Shown piece after piece: positions 1 to 6,983 of a stretch of 43,268 nt of DNA. The notes below the pieces were generated by a model. The model was not told the origin of the DNA. It ran no database searches and saw nothing but the letters and a program-made list of their open reading frames with translations. The stretch comes from Bacteroidota bacterium (GTDB taxonomy: Bacteria; Bacteroidota; Bacteroidia; AKYH767-A; JABDAW01). The position numbers were made by a program, and so were the translations under genes. The DNA is taken from assembly GCA_013288905.1 (NCBI GenBank), contig JABDAW010000005.1, positions 1-43,268 on the forward strand, read 5' to 3'. Every line of letters begins with the position of its first letter. Position 1 is the first letter of the stretch.

Positions 1-526
1 GAAGACACCTCTCCTTTCTTCCATCGTCATAATTATCTTAGTGTCGTTACTTGTCATTCCCTTTAATGCCTGCAAAAACCCGGGATGCACGGATATGAAT
101 GCCTTGAATTATAACAGTACTGCCGATGAGGACGATGGCACTTGTATTTCTTGCCAGACAAAATCTACAGAGGAGCCTAAAAGTAACGGACTTATTGGGG
201 ATAATAATTATAATGGTGGCACCAATCCTTATTATGATTCCATAATCGTCCAATATTCTATGTACACCTATTTCATAAGCTATAATAGTCCGAAATGCGG
301 AACCAGCAATTGCTCCGTTACTGTGGTGGCTCATAATTTAGTTGGTAAGACGATCACCTTTAGTGGTAATTTCGCCAGTGGATTGAAAGATACCTTTTTC
401 AATTCCATTACTATCCCACCTTATGGGGAAGCTAATCTGGGTGTTCTTTTTTCTATTCCCAGTACCACTGCATGCAGTAATACTTTTATTAACTTTAATC
501 AATTAGGTTATTTCACCTATCATTAA
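1..526 (+). CDS. Tandem lipoprotein, copy 1 (start codon cut by window edge)
   Basis: First of six tandem paralogs. The frame is open from the first bases. The G at position 1 followed by AAG ACA CCT matches the MKTP/MKPP start of the other copies, so only the A and T of the start codon lie outside the window. The inferred protein is about 175 residues, with a lipobox FNAC whose cysteine falls at residue 25, exactly as in all other copies. The motif GCTDMNALNYNS...DDGTC follows directly; such Cys/Asp-rich motifs recur in secreted Bacteroidota proteins and may bind calcium (known pattern, function inferred). The body carries KCGTSNC and a late cysteine before the YH end. A surface or periplasmic lipoprotein of unknown role. 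An internal GTG at 41 would cut into the signal peptide and is not the true start. Confidence 0.82.
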   Translation, partial: KTPLLSSIVIIILVSLLVIPFNACKNPGCTDMNALNYNSTADEDDGTCISCQTKSTEEPKSNGLIGDNNYNGGTNPYYDSIIVQYSMYTYFISYNSPKCGTSNCSVTVVAHNLVGKTITFSGNFASGLKDTFFNSITIPPYGEANLGVLFSIPSTTACSNTFINFNQLGYFTYH

Positions 527-544
527 ATCCTGTTTCCAAACCCA

Positions 545-1072
545 ATGAAGACACCTGCCTGTTCCTTAATCCCTGCTATTCTTCTAATGTCGTTAGCAGG
601 TCTTCTTTCTGTTGGTTGCAAACAAAAGGGATATGCAGATAACAGTGTCTTAAATAATACCAGCAGCATCGAGGCGAGTGATGACTCCTCGCAGAATTGC
701 CCGACAAGATCCATCAAAGGAGATTCAACTGCAAATTTTTTAATAGATAATAACTATGCCAATGGTACCAATCCTTATTATAAAAAAGATGTCGCCATGA
801 TCTATTATACCACTAACTTTATTAGTTATAATAATCCGAAATGCGGCAGCAACTTCTGCACTGTTTCTTTAATGATTCAAAACCTGATTGGCAAGACATT
901 TTCATTCAGCGCCAATTTCAATTATGGCGGCAATGATACGACTATCAAAACCATTACAGTAGAGCCAAACGGGAATACTGACCTCGGAAAAATCTTCGCC
1001 ATTCATTCCATGTCCAGTTGCGAATCTCCCTTTGTCAGCCTTAATCTCCAGGGCACTATCTCTTATCATTAA
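545..1072 (+). CDS. Tandem lipoprotein, copy 2 (degenerate Cys/Asp motif)
   Basis: 175 residues, starting 18 nt after copy 1. A signal peptide ends in lipobox SVGC with Cys25. The start MKTP agrees with copy 1. Unlike its siblings, the segment after the lipobox reads KQKGYADNSVLNN: the first cysteine and the TDxNALNYN core are lost, although an acidic stretch and NCPT remain. The C-terminal domain is well conserved (YNNPKCGSNFC, IQNLIGKT, a final SYH), so the protein probably still folds. It belongs to the same likely operon. Function unknown. Confidence 0.85.
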   Translation: MKTPACSLIPAILLMSLAGLLSVGCKQKGYADNSVLNNTSSIEASDDSSQNCPTRSIKGDSTANFLIDNNYANGTNPYYKKDVAMIYYTTNFISYNNPKCGSNFCTVSLMIQNLIGKTFSFSANFNYGGNDTTIKTITVEPNGNTDLGKIFAIHSMSSCESPFVSLNLQGTISYH

Positions 1073-1090
1073 TAAATTAATACACTTACC

Positions 1091-1618
1091 ATGAAGCCAC
1101 CTCTCTCCACCGCCCTCCTCACGATTTTTTCAATTATACTATTAACTATTTCCTTATCCGGCTGCAAACAAAAGGGATGTACAGATAAGAATGCTTTGAA
1201 TTATAATAGTGTCGCGGGGGAGGATGATGGGAGTTGTTTGTATTGCCAAACACAAGTAACCAAGGCTGATACAAATGAATATAGTTTTTTAGATGGTAAT
1301 TATGATAATGGTAATAATCCTTATTACAATAATTACATCGGTAAAGTTTATTCAGTAACAAGATTTATTAGTTATAATGATATTAAATGTGGAAATAATC
1401 TTTGTACTACTTCAGTAATAATTCAAAACTTAATAGGCAGAACATTTTCTTTTAGTGCACGTTTCCAGTTATACGGAATAGACACATTAATCAATAATAT
1501 TTCAGTGCCTGCCTTTGGGAATATTAATATTGGTAAAACCTTTTCTTTGCCTTCATTAACTAATTGTGGTGCTAATAATGTTGATTTTTTTATATCAGGG
1601 ACATTTATTTATCATTAA
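1091..1618 (+). CDS. Tandem lipoprotein, copy 3
   Basis: 175 residues, 18 nt after copy 2. Signal peptide MKPPLSTALL... with lipobox LSGC (Cys25), then KQKGCTDKNALNYNS and DDGSCLYC. The distal part holds YNDIKCGNNLC, IQNLIGRTFSF, an INIGKTFSLPS stretch and a last cysteine in NCGANN. Cysteines are paired in number in the N-terminal motif and the distal domain, which fits disulfide formation outside the cytoplasm (inference). The first about 120 nt are more C-rich and closer to the other copies than the AT-rich body, a mosaic seen in several copies. Confidence 0.87.
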   Translation: MKPPLSTALLTIFSIILLTISLSGCKQKGCTDKNALNYNSVAGEDDGSCLYCQTQVTKADTNEYSFLDGNYDNGNNPYYNNYIGKVYSVTRFISYNDIKCGNNLCTTSVIIQNLIGRTFSFSARFQLYGIDTLINNISVPAFGNINIGKTFSLPSLTNCGANNVDFFISGTFIYH

Positions 1619-1636
1619 TTTATTATACAACTTACC

Positions 1637-2161
1637 ATGAAACCACCACTCTCCACGTCCCTCCTCACCATTACCTTCCTGCTTCTTACTGTCCTTATTC
1701 CAAGTGGCTGCAAACAAAAGGGATGTACGGATAAGAATGCTTTGAATTATGATAATGCTGCCGTAGAGAATGACGGGAGTTGTATTTATTGTGAGACCCA
1801 GGTAACGACGTTACTTTATTTCAGAACAGATATTTATGATAATAATAGTAACAGTCAATATTATAATGTAGAAATTGTTAGTGCTGCTTTTTCATCAGAT
1901 AATCTTAGCTACAATTATAAAACATGTGGTACAGATACTTGCCGGGCTTATTTAACAATGGAGAATTTTATTAATAAGACTATTGATTTTGATTGCGAAA
2001 TCCATTTAGATAGTCCGATGTATTATACTTATACCACACATATTACGATTCCTCCTAATAGTACGCTAAACTTAGGAGAGATTAATTCGGTTCAATCACC
2101 TATAAATTGTGGTGCACCGAGTGGATACATTGCGTTAAGAGATACTATTACCTATCATTAA
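1637..2161 (+). CDS. Tandem lipoprotein, copy 4
   Basis: 174 residues, 18 nt after copy 3. Lipobox PSGC with Cys25, followed by KQKGCTDKNALNYDN and NDGSCIYC. The body is the most diverged of the set: YKTCGTDTC replaces the KCGxNxC block and IQNL becomes MENF, but the spacing, the IPPNSTLNLGE segment, NCGAPSG and the terminal TYH are kept. Same orientation and spacing as its neighbours, so probably co-transcribed. Function unknown. Confidence 0.86.
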   Translation: MKPPLSTSLLTITFLLLTVLIPSGCKQKGCTDKNALNYDNAAVENDGSCIYCETQVTTLLYFRTDIYDNNSNSQYYNVEIVSAAFSSDNLSYNYKTCGTDTCRAYLTMENFINKTIDFDCEIHLDSPMYYTYTTHITIPPNSTLNLGEINSVQSPINCGAPSGYIALRDTITYH

Positions 2162-2182
2162 TCAAATTATAATATCCTTACG

Positions 2183-2716
2183 ATGAAGCCACTCCATACC
2201 GCCGCCCTCCTTGCCATTGCCATAATGACCTTACTTGCCCTGCTCTGCGGAAGCTGCAAACAAAAGGGATGTACAGATAAGAATGCCTATAATTATAATA
2301 GCACGGCTGACGAGGATGACGGGACTTGCTTATATTGCAAGACGACTTCTACCCCTTGGGGCTCGACAGAAGAAACTCTTAATGATATGAATTATGATAA
2401 TGGTAATAATCCTTTTTATAATGACAGTATAGTCCGACTGACTTTTGTTATAACTTCTACAACTTTTAACGACCCACAATGTGGAATTAATTCTCACAAT
2501 ACTTCTTTAATAATTCAAAATTTAACTGCCAAAACCGTTTCTTTTAATGCTGCATTCTCACTAGCGGGTTGCGGTTATGGCTCAAAAATTTATGCAATAT
2601 CTGTACCACCGAATGGGAGTATTAATCTTGGTTTAATTATTTCAGTTCCAACATCAATATATTGCGGTCCGCCAACAGTAGATTCTACAGTTCCTATAAA
2701 TTTCACTTACAATTAA
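2183..2716 (+). CDS. Tandem lipoprotein, copy 5
   Basis: 177 residues, 21 nt after copy 4. Signal peptide MKPLHTAALL with lipobox CGSC (Cys25), then KQKGCTDKNAYNYNS and DDGTCLYC. The distal domain has FNDPQCGINSHN, where the second cysteine of the CGxxxC pair is replaced by His, and an extra AGCGYG cysteine that might compensate. SIYCGPP and a final TYN complete the pattern. Otherwise as the other copies. Confidence 0.86.
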   Translation: MKPLHTAALLAIAIMTLLALLCGSCKQKGCTDKNAYNYNSTADEDDGTCLYCKTTSTPWGSTEETLNDMNYDNGNNPFYNDSIVRLTFVITSTTFNDPQCGINSHNTSLIIQNLTAKTVSFNAAFSLAGCGYGSKIYAISVPPNGSINLGLIISVPTSIYCGPPTVDSTVPINFTYN

Positions 2717-2728
2717 TCAAACCTTACC

Positions 2729-3253
2729 ATGAAGCCACCCTTCTCCACCGCCCTCCTCGCCATTACCCTCCTGCTTCTTACTATCCTTATTGCAAGTGGC
2801 TGCAAACAAAAGGGATGTACGGATAAGAATGCTTTGAATTATAATAGTGCTGTCAATGAAGATGATGGGAGTTGTGTGTATTGCCATACAGAATCAATAT
2901 TTGAAGGAAATCAATCTTATAATTCGAAAGATTACAATACTTCAAGTCAATATTATAATATGAATGTTGTAAAGTTTACATATACCAATTACTACATATC
3001 CTTTAATATTAAACAATGTGGATCTGATTTTTGCAAGACTTCCGTAATTATTCAAAATTTAACAAGTAAAACAATTAATTTTTCTTGTGAATTTAATTTA
3101 GTGCCAACTCAGATAGTTACAACTCATAATAATATTACAATATCTCCAAATGAATCAATAAATTTTGGTGTAATTTTTTCCATTCTTTCAACTTCAATTT
3201 GTGGTGCGCCTCAAGTTGAAGCCTTTATACTTGGGACTTTCTCTTACCATTAA
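2729..3253 (+). CDS. Tandem lipoprotein, copy 6
   Basis: 174 residues, only 12 nt after copy 5. Lipobox ASGC with Cys25, KQKGCTDKNALNYNS and DDGSCVYC. The distal part has IKQCGSDFC, IIQNLTSKTINF, ISPNESINFGVIFS, SICGAP and a terminal SYH. The body is very AT-rich, while the signal-peptide DNA is nearly identical to copies 3 and 4. It is the last intact copy; a seventh start codon follows 21 nt later but leads nowhere. Confidence 0.87.
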   Translation: MKPPFSTALLAITLLLLTILIASGCKQKGCTDKNALNYNSAVNEDDGSCVYCHTESIFEGNQSYNSKDYNTSSQYYNMNVVKFTYTNYYISFNIKQCGSDFCKTSVIIQNLTSKTINFSCEFNLVPTQIVTTHNNITISPNESINFGVIFSILSTSICGAPQVEAFILGTFSYH

Positions 3254-3274
3254 TCAATCCTTATTCCAAACCCC

Positions 3275-3370
3275 ATGAAGCCACCTCAAACTCCCCATGA
3301 AAAACCTCCTTTCCCCAACTCCTTATATTATAGCATCGAAAAAAAGGAAAAAAGAAATATTGAATATTGA
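3275..3370 (+). pseudogene. Vestigial start of a seventh tandem lipoprotein
   Basis: The spacer ending TTCCAAACCCC plus ATGAAGCCACCTC repeats the intergenic spacer and first codons (MKPP) seen at copies 1-2, 3, 4 and 6. After four codons the homology stops: the frame reads on for 31 residues with no hydrophobic segment or lipobox and ends at a TGA inside the next palindrome. Best read as a truncated copy left by unequal recombination. Confidence 0.7.
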
Positions 3371-3435
3371 ACAAGGAATTCTAAATGTTGAAGTTGCGCA
3401 GCCTTCAGTATTCAGAATTCCTTGTTCAATATTCA
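3361..3435. repeat. Palindromic repeat (33-nt arms)
   Basis: Arms 3361-3393 and 3403-3435 are near-perfect inverted copies around a 9-nt loop. The arm core is TGAATATTGAACAAGGAATT. Dispersed repeats of this style are familiar in Bacteroidota intergenic DNA. It sits after the lipoprotein cluster and could act as a terminator or an mRNA 3' stabiliser, though no T-run follows. Confidence 0.75.
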
Positions 3436-3466
3436 TTATTCCTTTTACTTATTTGGACCTCCTTCC

Positions 3467-3613
3467 ATTCTTCAAAAAACAGGGCAAGTTCCAACTGGCA
3501 CTGCCGATATTCTTCAAAAAACAGGGCAAGTGTCACCTGGAAGTACGACTGTTTTTGGAAATACACAGGTACCTCCAGGTGGAAGTACGGCAGTTTTCCA
3601 AAAAACTGCCGTA
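3467..3613. repeat. 21-bp-period array (A/B alternation, 42-bp super-period)
   Basis: Seven consecutive 21-nt units. The A unit ATTCTTCAAAAAACAGGGCA is repeated almost exactly at 3467 and 3509 (42 bp apart), with diverged A-type units at 3551 and 3593. The B units at 3488, 3530 and 3572 share a CC-x-GG-x-AGTAC/GCAC core. Because 21 is a multiple of three, small ORFs run through it; these are not considered genes. Confidence 0.75.
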
Positions 3614-3616
3614 CTT
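3583..3616. repeat. Perfect 15-bp-stem hairpin at the end of the 21-bp array
   Basis: AAGTACGGCAGTTTT (3583-3597) pairs perfectly with 3602-3616 across a 4-nt loop. It overlaps the last two array units. T-rich DNA follows a little later (TGTTTTTC), so it may double as a weak terminator for the upstream cluster. Confidence 0.7.
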
Positions 3617-3763
3617 TAGTCGGTGTTTTTCAGTGAGTTACGTTTTTGGAGGCAAAAAGGGGTTCTTTTTTAACATTTATTTTGCATCAGGGGCAATATA
3701 ACATGAGACAACAGAGTTATGGCAGTATATATTCAAATAAATAAATCTTATAAATAAATTAGT

Positions 3764-4732
3764 ATGCAAAGAAAACCACCGGTATCAGATCAGGAAATTT
3801 CGGACGGCTTGACAGAGTCGATAGCCCAACAATTTATCACTCCTGCTCTTGAGAAATTCCTGAAAGTATTAACCGAAGCTAACATGAATACCTACGGAGT
3901 AAACTTCCCCGCGAAAATCGTCTTGAGAAATAATGCCGAATCTGCCCAGACGAATGCCGTCACTGCCTCCGATATCGCTGAAGCGAAATTAGTGAAACGT
4001 ATGTCTCATTATTTTGATGTTTTGAATGGTCATATCGAAGATGGAGATTATCTTCCCGGCACCCGTTCGCTCTTCGGTCTGGACATCGCCACCGGCAATC
4101 ATCCTGTTATGGACACGACCACGAAAGCGATTGCCGTGGCAGGAAGAATAGCCTCCGGAGATGCTCAAATGGTAACGGAAGGAATGACGCAGATAGTAGA
4201 TTTTTCCGCTGCCAGCATAGCAGCTTTATTGGTAATATTGAATGATAAGATTGGCATTAAGAACCTCGCCAAAAGCGCGCACAATGATGCACTCGGCGTG
4301 GTGAATATTATGCGCCCTCTTGCGCTTGCGGCGCTACTTCAGGTTCAGCTGGAAGTAGAAAATAATTATAACCATCTTCCTTTACCTGCCATGCACACCT
4401 ATACCGTGCTGTGGGGTCTGAAATATGAAACCGCAAAAGAAGAAACAGAAATAAAAGTTATTTGCCTGTTGCCAGGCGGAATATTGAGAGCAGCAGGAGC
4501 AGACCTTCGCCTCGGTCCTATTTTGACAGCAGAAGGAAAACCTTCCAAGGAAGGCGTGAAAGGCACGGCAGATGCGGAAGGTGAAGATATTCTCAAGACC
4601 ACCCAGAAAGATACTCAATATATCAATGCCCGTATTTTGGGTTGCGCCGATGCAGCAGTTCCTGTAATTATTGTTCCTGGAATAGCACAGACCATTACGG
4701 TGAATTTTGTAGCCGGGACTTCGAGTTTGTAA
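3764..4732 (+). CDS. Uncharacterised 322-residue protein
   Basis: I do not recognise the family. No signal peptide or clear transmembrane helix is visible. The first half is predicted mostly helical and alanine-rich, with segments such as ATSDIAEAKLVKRMSHYFDV-like and IAVAGRIASGDAQMV. The last about 100 residues look beta-rich and end NARILGCADAAVPVIIVPG...ITVNFVAG, which resembles a small sandwich domain. The start at 3764 is the first ATG. The gene stands alone between the array and a strong terminator at 4767-4796. The size and helical-then-beta layout recall the helical-plus-Fn3 proteins at 28191 and 34197, but I see no sequence match. GC and codon use are higher than in the preceding lipoprotein bodies. 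Confidence 0.8.
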   Translation: MQRKPPVSDQEISDGLTESIAQQFITPALEKFLKVLTEANMNTYGVNFPAKIVLRNNAESAQTNAVTASDIAEAKLVKRMSHYFDVLNGHIEDGDYLPGTRSLFGLDIATGNHPVMDTTTKAIAVAGRIASGDAQMVTEGMTQIVDFSAASIAALLVILNDKIGIKNLAKSAHNDALGVVNIMRPLALAALLQVQLEVENNYNHLPLPAMHTYTVLWGLKYETAKEETEIKVICLLPGGILRAAGADLRLGPILTAEGKPSKEGVKGTADAEGEDILKTTQKDTQYINARILGCADAAVPVIIVPGIAQTITVNFVAGTSSL

Positions 4733-4766
4733 TTTTTTTTGATTATATTAAACTATTTTAGAAAGG

Positions 4767-4796
4767 CTCTCCAATGGAAACATTGGGGAGTTTTTT
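4767..4796 (+). terminator. Rho-independent terminator
   Basis: CTCTCCAATG (4767-4776), loop GAAA, then CATTGGGGAG (4781-4790) and a run of six T. The single mismatch is a G-U pair. It closes the 3764 gene. Confidence 0.85.
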
Positions 4797-4829
4797 ATTA
4801 CCCAAACTATTTTTAATTTTGAATCCTCT

Positions 4830-5186
4830 ATGGAAAATAAAACACCGTCAGAACTTAATGTAAAATGGAAGCAGCTCCTGGTCTCCCTTGAAGCGCAATT
4901 CGGCGAAGAGCCGGACTTACAGACCATACTATTCCTTATCGGCGTGAATGAATTGGGCAAAGGGGCGATGGAATTCACCAAAGGACAGAAGATGGATTTG
5001 ATGCACATCGCCACCTGTAGTTTGTTGAGCCAATACGGGTATTATCTCTACGAAGGACTTGATACCGACGGCTGGCCCCACTACACCCTGGTCGAGAAAC
5101 TCCCTCCCCTGAAAATAGGGCAGCAAGAAGACCTGCTGCGCGAGGCTATCCTGAGTTATTTCGATGTATCAGATATAAAGGAATAG
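4830..5186 (+). CDS. Conserved hypothetical protein, 118 residues
   Basis: A small soluble protein, acidic and helical, with no signal peptide. The middle segment LQTILFLIGVNELGKG and the stretch KMDLMHIATCSLLSQYGYY followed by DTDGWPHYTLVEKLP resemble a conserved Bacteroidota hypothetical protein that I remember only as uncharacterised. Its stop codon lies inside the left arm of the palindrome at 5180-5252. It is monocistronic: a terminator precedes it and the next gene is convergent. Confidence 0.83.
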   Translation: MENKTPSELNVKWKQLLVSLEAQFGEEPDLQTILFLIGVNELGKGAMEFTKGQKMDLMHIATCSLLSQYGYYLYEGLDTDGWPHYTLVEKLPPLKIGQQEDLLREAILSYFDVSDIKE

Positions 5187-5252
5187 GGTATAAAGATATA
5201 AAGAATAAAGGTGTGATGTTCCTTATGCCTTTATACCTTTATACCCTATTCC
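5180..5252. repeat. 24-bp-arm palindrome between convergent genes
   Basis: Arm 5180-5203 (GGAATAGGGTATAAAGATAT...) and its inverted copy at 5229-5252 differ at one base. It overlaps the stop of the 4830 gene and faces the end of the 5272 lipoprotein gene. The core AATAGGGTATAA recurs in the palindrome at 5729-5781 behind the paralogous lipoprotein gene. Confidence 0.8.
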
Positions 5253-5271
5253 TTTATACCCTTGTCAACGA

Positions 5272-5634
5272 TTAATTCACCCTTACGGTCTGCTCAATAG
5301 TTTGACCCACCTGAAGGCTTATTTCGCCCTTGCCGGATTTACCAGTAGTCGTAGCCGAAATGTCAAGCACAGCAGGCAATGGAAAGGTAAAATTGGCTGT
5401 TCCAGAACCATCAGAAGTTTGTGTTTGAGAAACATTGGCAGTTACCTGATTATAATTCGTAATGTTTTCTTTGAATAGCGTAACAGTGGCCCCTGCAACA
5501 GGGTTTCCAGTCTCATCTATCACATGAATGACAGCTAAACAATCTGTACGCTTTTGACAAGAAGGCATTAAAAGAATCGTGAAGGCTACCAAGGCTACCA
5601 TGATACTTGCGGTTTTGAAGATTTTCTTATTCAT
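5272..5634 (-). CDS. Lipoprotein with carboxypeptidase-regulatory-like fold (paralog of 5801-6166)
   Basis: 120 residues. The signal peptide ends in LMPSC (Cys26), followed by QKRTDC. The body VIHVIDETGNPVAGATVTLF is the typical start of a CarboxypepD-regulatory or transthyretin-like beta sandwich, and ISLQVGQTIEQTVRVN ends it. Probably an outer-membrane or periplasmic lipoprotein with a single Ig-like domain; ligand unknown. About 70 percent of the domain matches its upstream neighbour, so the pair is a recent tandem duplication. A good promoter lies at 5683-5713. Confidence 0.85.
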   Translation of the reverse strand: MNKKIFKTASIMVALVAFTILLMPSCQKRTDCLAVIHVIDETGNPVAGATVTLFKENITNYNQVTANVSQTQTSDGSGTANFTFPLPAVLDISATTTGKSGKGEISLQVGQTIEQTVRVN

Positions 5635-5682
5635 ACTCTGAATTTTTTGTTAATATGATTCAATAAACTGAACTTTGAGTTA

Positions 5683-5713
5683 CAAAGTTACAAAAAATTT
5701 TATTAACAACCAA
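5683..5713 (-). promoter_or_regulatory. Bacteroidota-type promoter for the 5272-5634 lipoprotein
   Basis: On the minus strand, TTG (5711-5713), a 20-bp spacer and TAACTTTG (5683-5690). This fits TTG-N17-23-TAnnTTTG. The leader to the ATG would be about 45 nt. Confidence 0.65.
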
Positions 5714-5728
5714 ATTCTATAAAATGCG

Positions 5729-5781
5729 AATAGGGTATAAGGGAATATGGAAAATTCATCCATGAACCCTTATACCCTATT
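5729..5781. repeat. 15-bp-arm palindrome, relative of 5180-5252
   Basis: AATAGGGTATAAGGG (5729-5743) and its exact inverse at 5767-5781. It lies just beyond the 3' end of the 5801-6166 gene, as the related palindrome lies beyond the 5272-5634 gene, so the duplication unit probably included the downstream palindrome. Confidence 0.8.
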
Positions 5782-5800
5782 TCAAGGATACGATTTAAGT

Positions 5801-6166
5801 TTAATAAACCCTCACGGTCTGTTCGGTAGTTTGACCCACCTGGAGACTGATCTCACCTTTGCCTGATTTGGTAGTCGTCTTGGCTGTAATGTCCAGCACG
5901 GCAGGCAAAGCAAAAGTGTAAGTACACGTTCCTGAACCATCGGAAACCTGCGTCTGGGTGACGTTTGCAGTTACCCCATTATACTGAGTAACGTTGGTTT
6001 TGAAGAGCACCACCGTAGCCCCGGCAACAGGATTTCCCGCTGTATCAATCACATGAACCACTGCAACGCAATCGGTATTTTTACTACAGGAAGGAGTCAG
6101 GATTACGGTTACAAAAAGACCTATGACCATTAGGCTTAGGAAAGATTTTACTACATACTTTTTCAT
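5801..6166 (-). CDS. Lipoprotein with carboxypeptidase-regulatory-like fold (paralog of 5272-5634)
   Basis: 121 residues with lipobox LTPSC (Cys27) and SKNTDC after it. The domain VVHVIDTAGNPVAGATVVLF...ISLQVGQTTEQTVRVY is closely similar to the next gene downstream, with GDGSGT-like turns conserved. It has its own promoter at 6219-6246, and the palindrome at 5729 separates it from its paralog, so the two are probably not one transcript. Role unknown; single-domain Ig-like lipoprotein. Confidence 0.85.
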   Translation of the reverse strand: MKKYVVKSFLSLMVIGLFVTVILTPSCSKNTDCVAVVHVIDTAGNPVAGATVVLFKTNVTQYNGVTANVTQTQVSDGSGTCTYTFALPAVLDITAKTTTKSGKGEISLQVGQTTEQTVRVY

Positions 6167-6218
6167 TATTCTAAGATATTTGTTAATATTGCGACCTGAT
6201 AATAATATTTCAAGTCCA

Positions 6219-6246
6219 CAAAATTAAGAAAAATTTCGTAAATCAA
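6219..6246 (-). promoter_or_regulatory. Bacteroidota-type promoter for the 5801-6166 lipoprotein
   Basis: Minus strand TTG (6244-6246), 17-bp spacer, TAATTTTG (6219-6226). It lies in the divergent gap shared with the cyclophilin gene; I see no equally good plus-strand match there. Confidence 0.6.
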
Positions 6247-6259
6247 AAAAGTATTCAAA

Positions 6260-6949
6260 ATGAAAAGTGTAAAATTAATTGTAATTGTAATGATTGTAAT
6301 CGCCATGAGCCATGTATCTACAGGACAGACTGCGCCTGGAAAACCTAATGCTGCCGCAGCATCAAAAGATCGTTTTGTAATGATCACAACTGACTATGGA
6401 AATATCAAAGTAAAGTTGTATAGCGAAACCCCGAAACACAGTGATAACTTTTATGCACTGGCACAAAAAGGGTTTTATGACGGAACTCTTTTCCACCGAG
6501 TCATCAAAGGATTTATGATTCAAGGTGGCGACCCGACATCAAAAGGTGCTGCTGCAGGGGTATCCCTTGGCAGTGGTGGTGGAGAATTGGCAAGAATACC
6601 AGCCGAGTTTAATCCAAAGTATTTCCACAAGAAAGGAGCTCTTGCTGCTGCTCGTGATGGAAATCCAGAAAAGGCATCAAGCGGTTGTCAGTTTTATATT
6701 GTTCAGGGAAAAGTCTATACCGATGCAGAATTAGACGGTATGGAAAAACAAATGGGACATCCATTTTCAGCAGAACAAAGGAAGGCTTATACCACCCTTG
6801 GCGGAACACCTTTCCTTGATATGGGTTATACAGTTTTTGGTGAAGTGGTTGAAGGTTTGGATGTATTGGATAAGATAGCAGCAGCCCAAACAGCACCTGG
6901 CGACAGACCTGTAAAGGATATTAAGATGACAGTAAAAGTTGTTAATTAG
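6260..6949 (+). CDS. Secreted cyclophilin-type peptidyl-prolyl cis-trans isomerase
   Basis: 229 residues. An N-terminal hydrophobic signal peptide (residues 1-22) predicts export. The cyclophilin domain runs from about residue 38 to the end. Visible hallmarks are LFHRVIKGFMIQGGDP with the catalytic-type Arg80, then ASSGCQFYIVQG and YTVFGEVVEGLDVLDKI. An insertion of about 30 residues (TDAELDGMEKQMG...) lies before the last strand, as in many Bacteroidota enzymes. It should catalyse proline isomerisation in the periplasm. pheS follows 34 nt downstream, so the two may share a transcript. Confidence 0.93.
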   Translation: MKSVKLIVIVMIVIAMSHVSTGQTAPGKPNAAAASKDRFVMITTDYGNIKVKLYSETPKHSDNFYALAQKGFYDGTLFHRVIKGFMIQGGDPTSKGAAAGVSLGSGGGELARIPAEFNPKYFHKKGALAAARDGNPEKASSGCQFYIVQGKVYTDAELDGMEKQMGHPFSAEQRKAYTTLGGTPFLDMGYTVFGEVVEGLDVLDKIAAAQTAPGDRPVKDIKMTVKVVN

Positions 6950-6983
6950 TAAACCAATTAACGATTAACCGTTTCCCTACAAG

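Noticed and set aside
3297..3701. ORF of 134 residues after the lipoprotein cluster
   Set aside because: It runs through the palindrome at 3361-3435 and the 21-bp array; composition and repeats are those of non-coding DNA.
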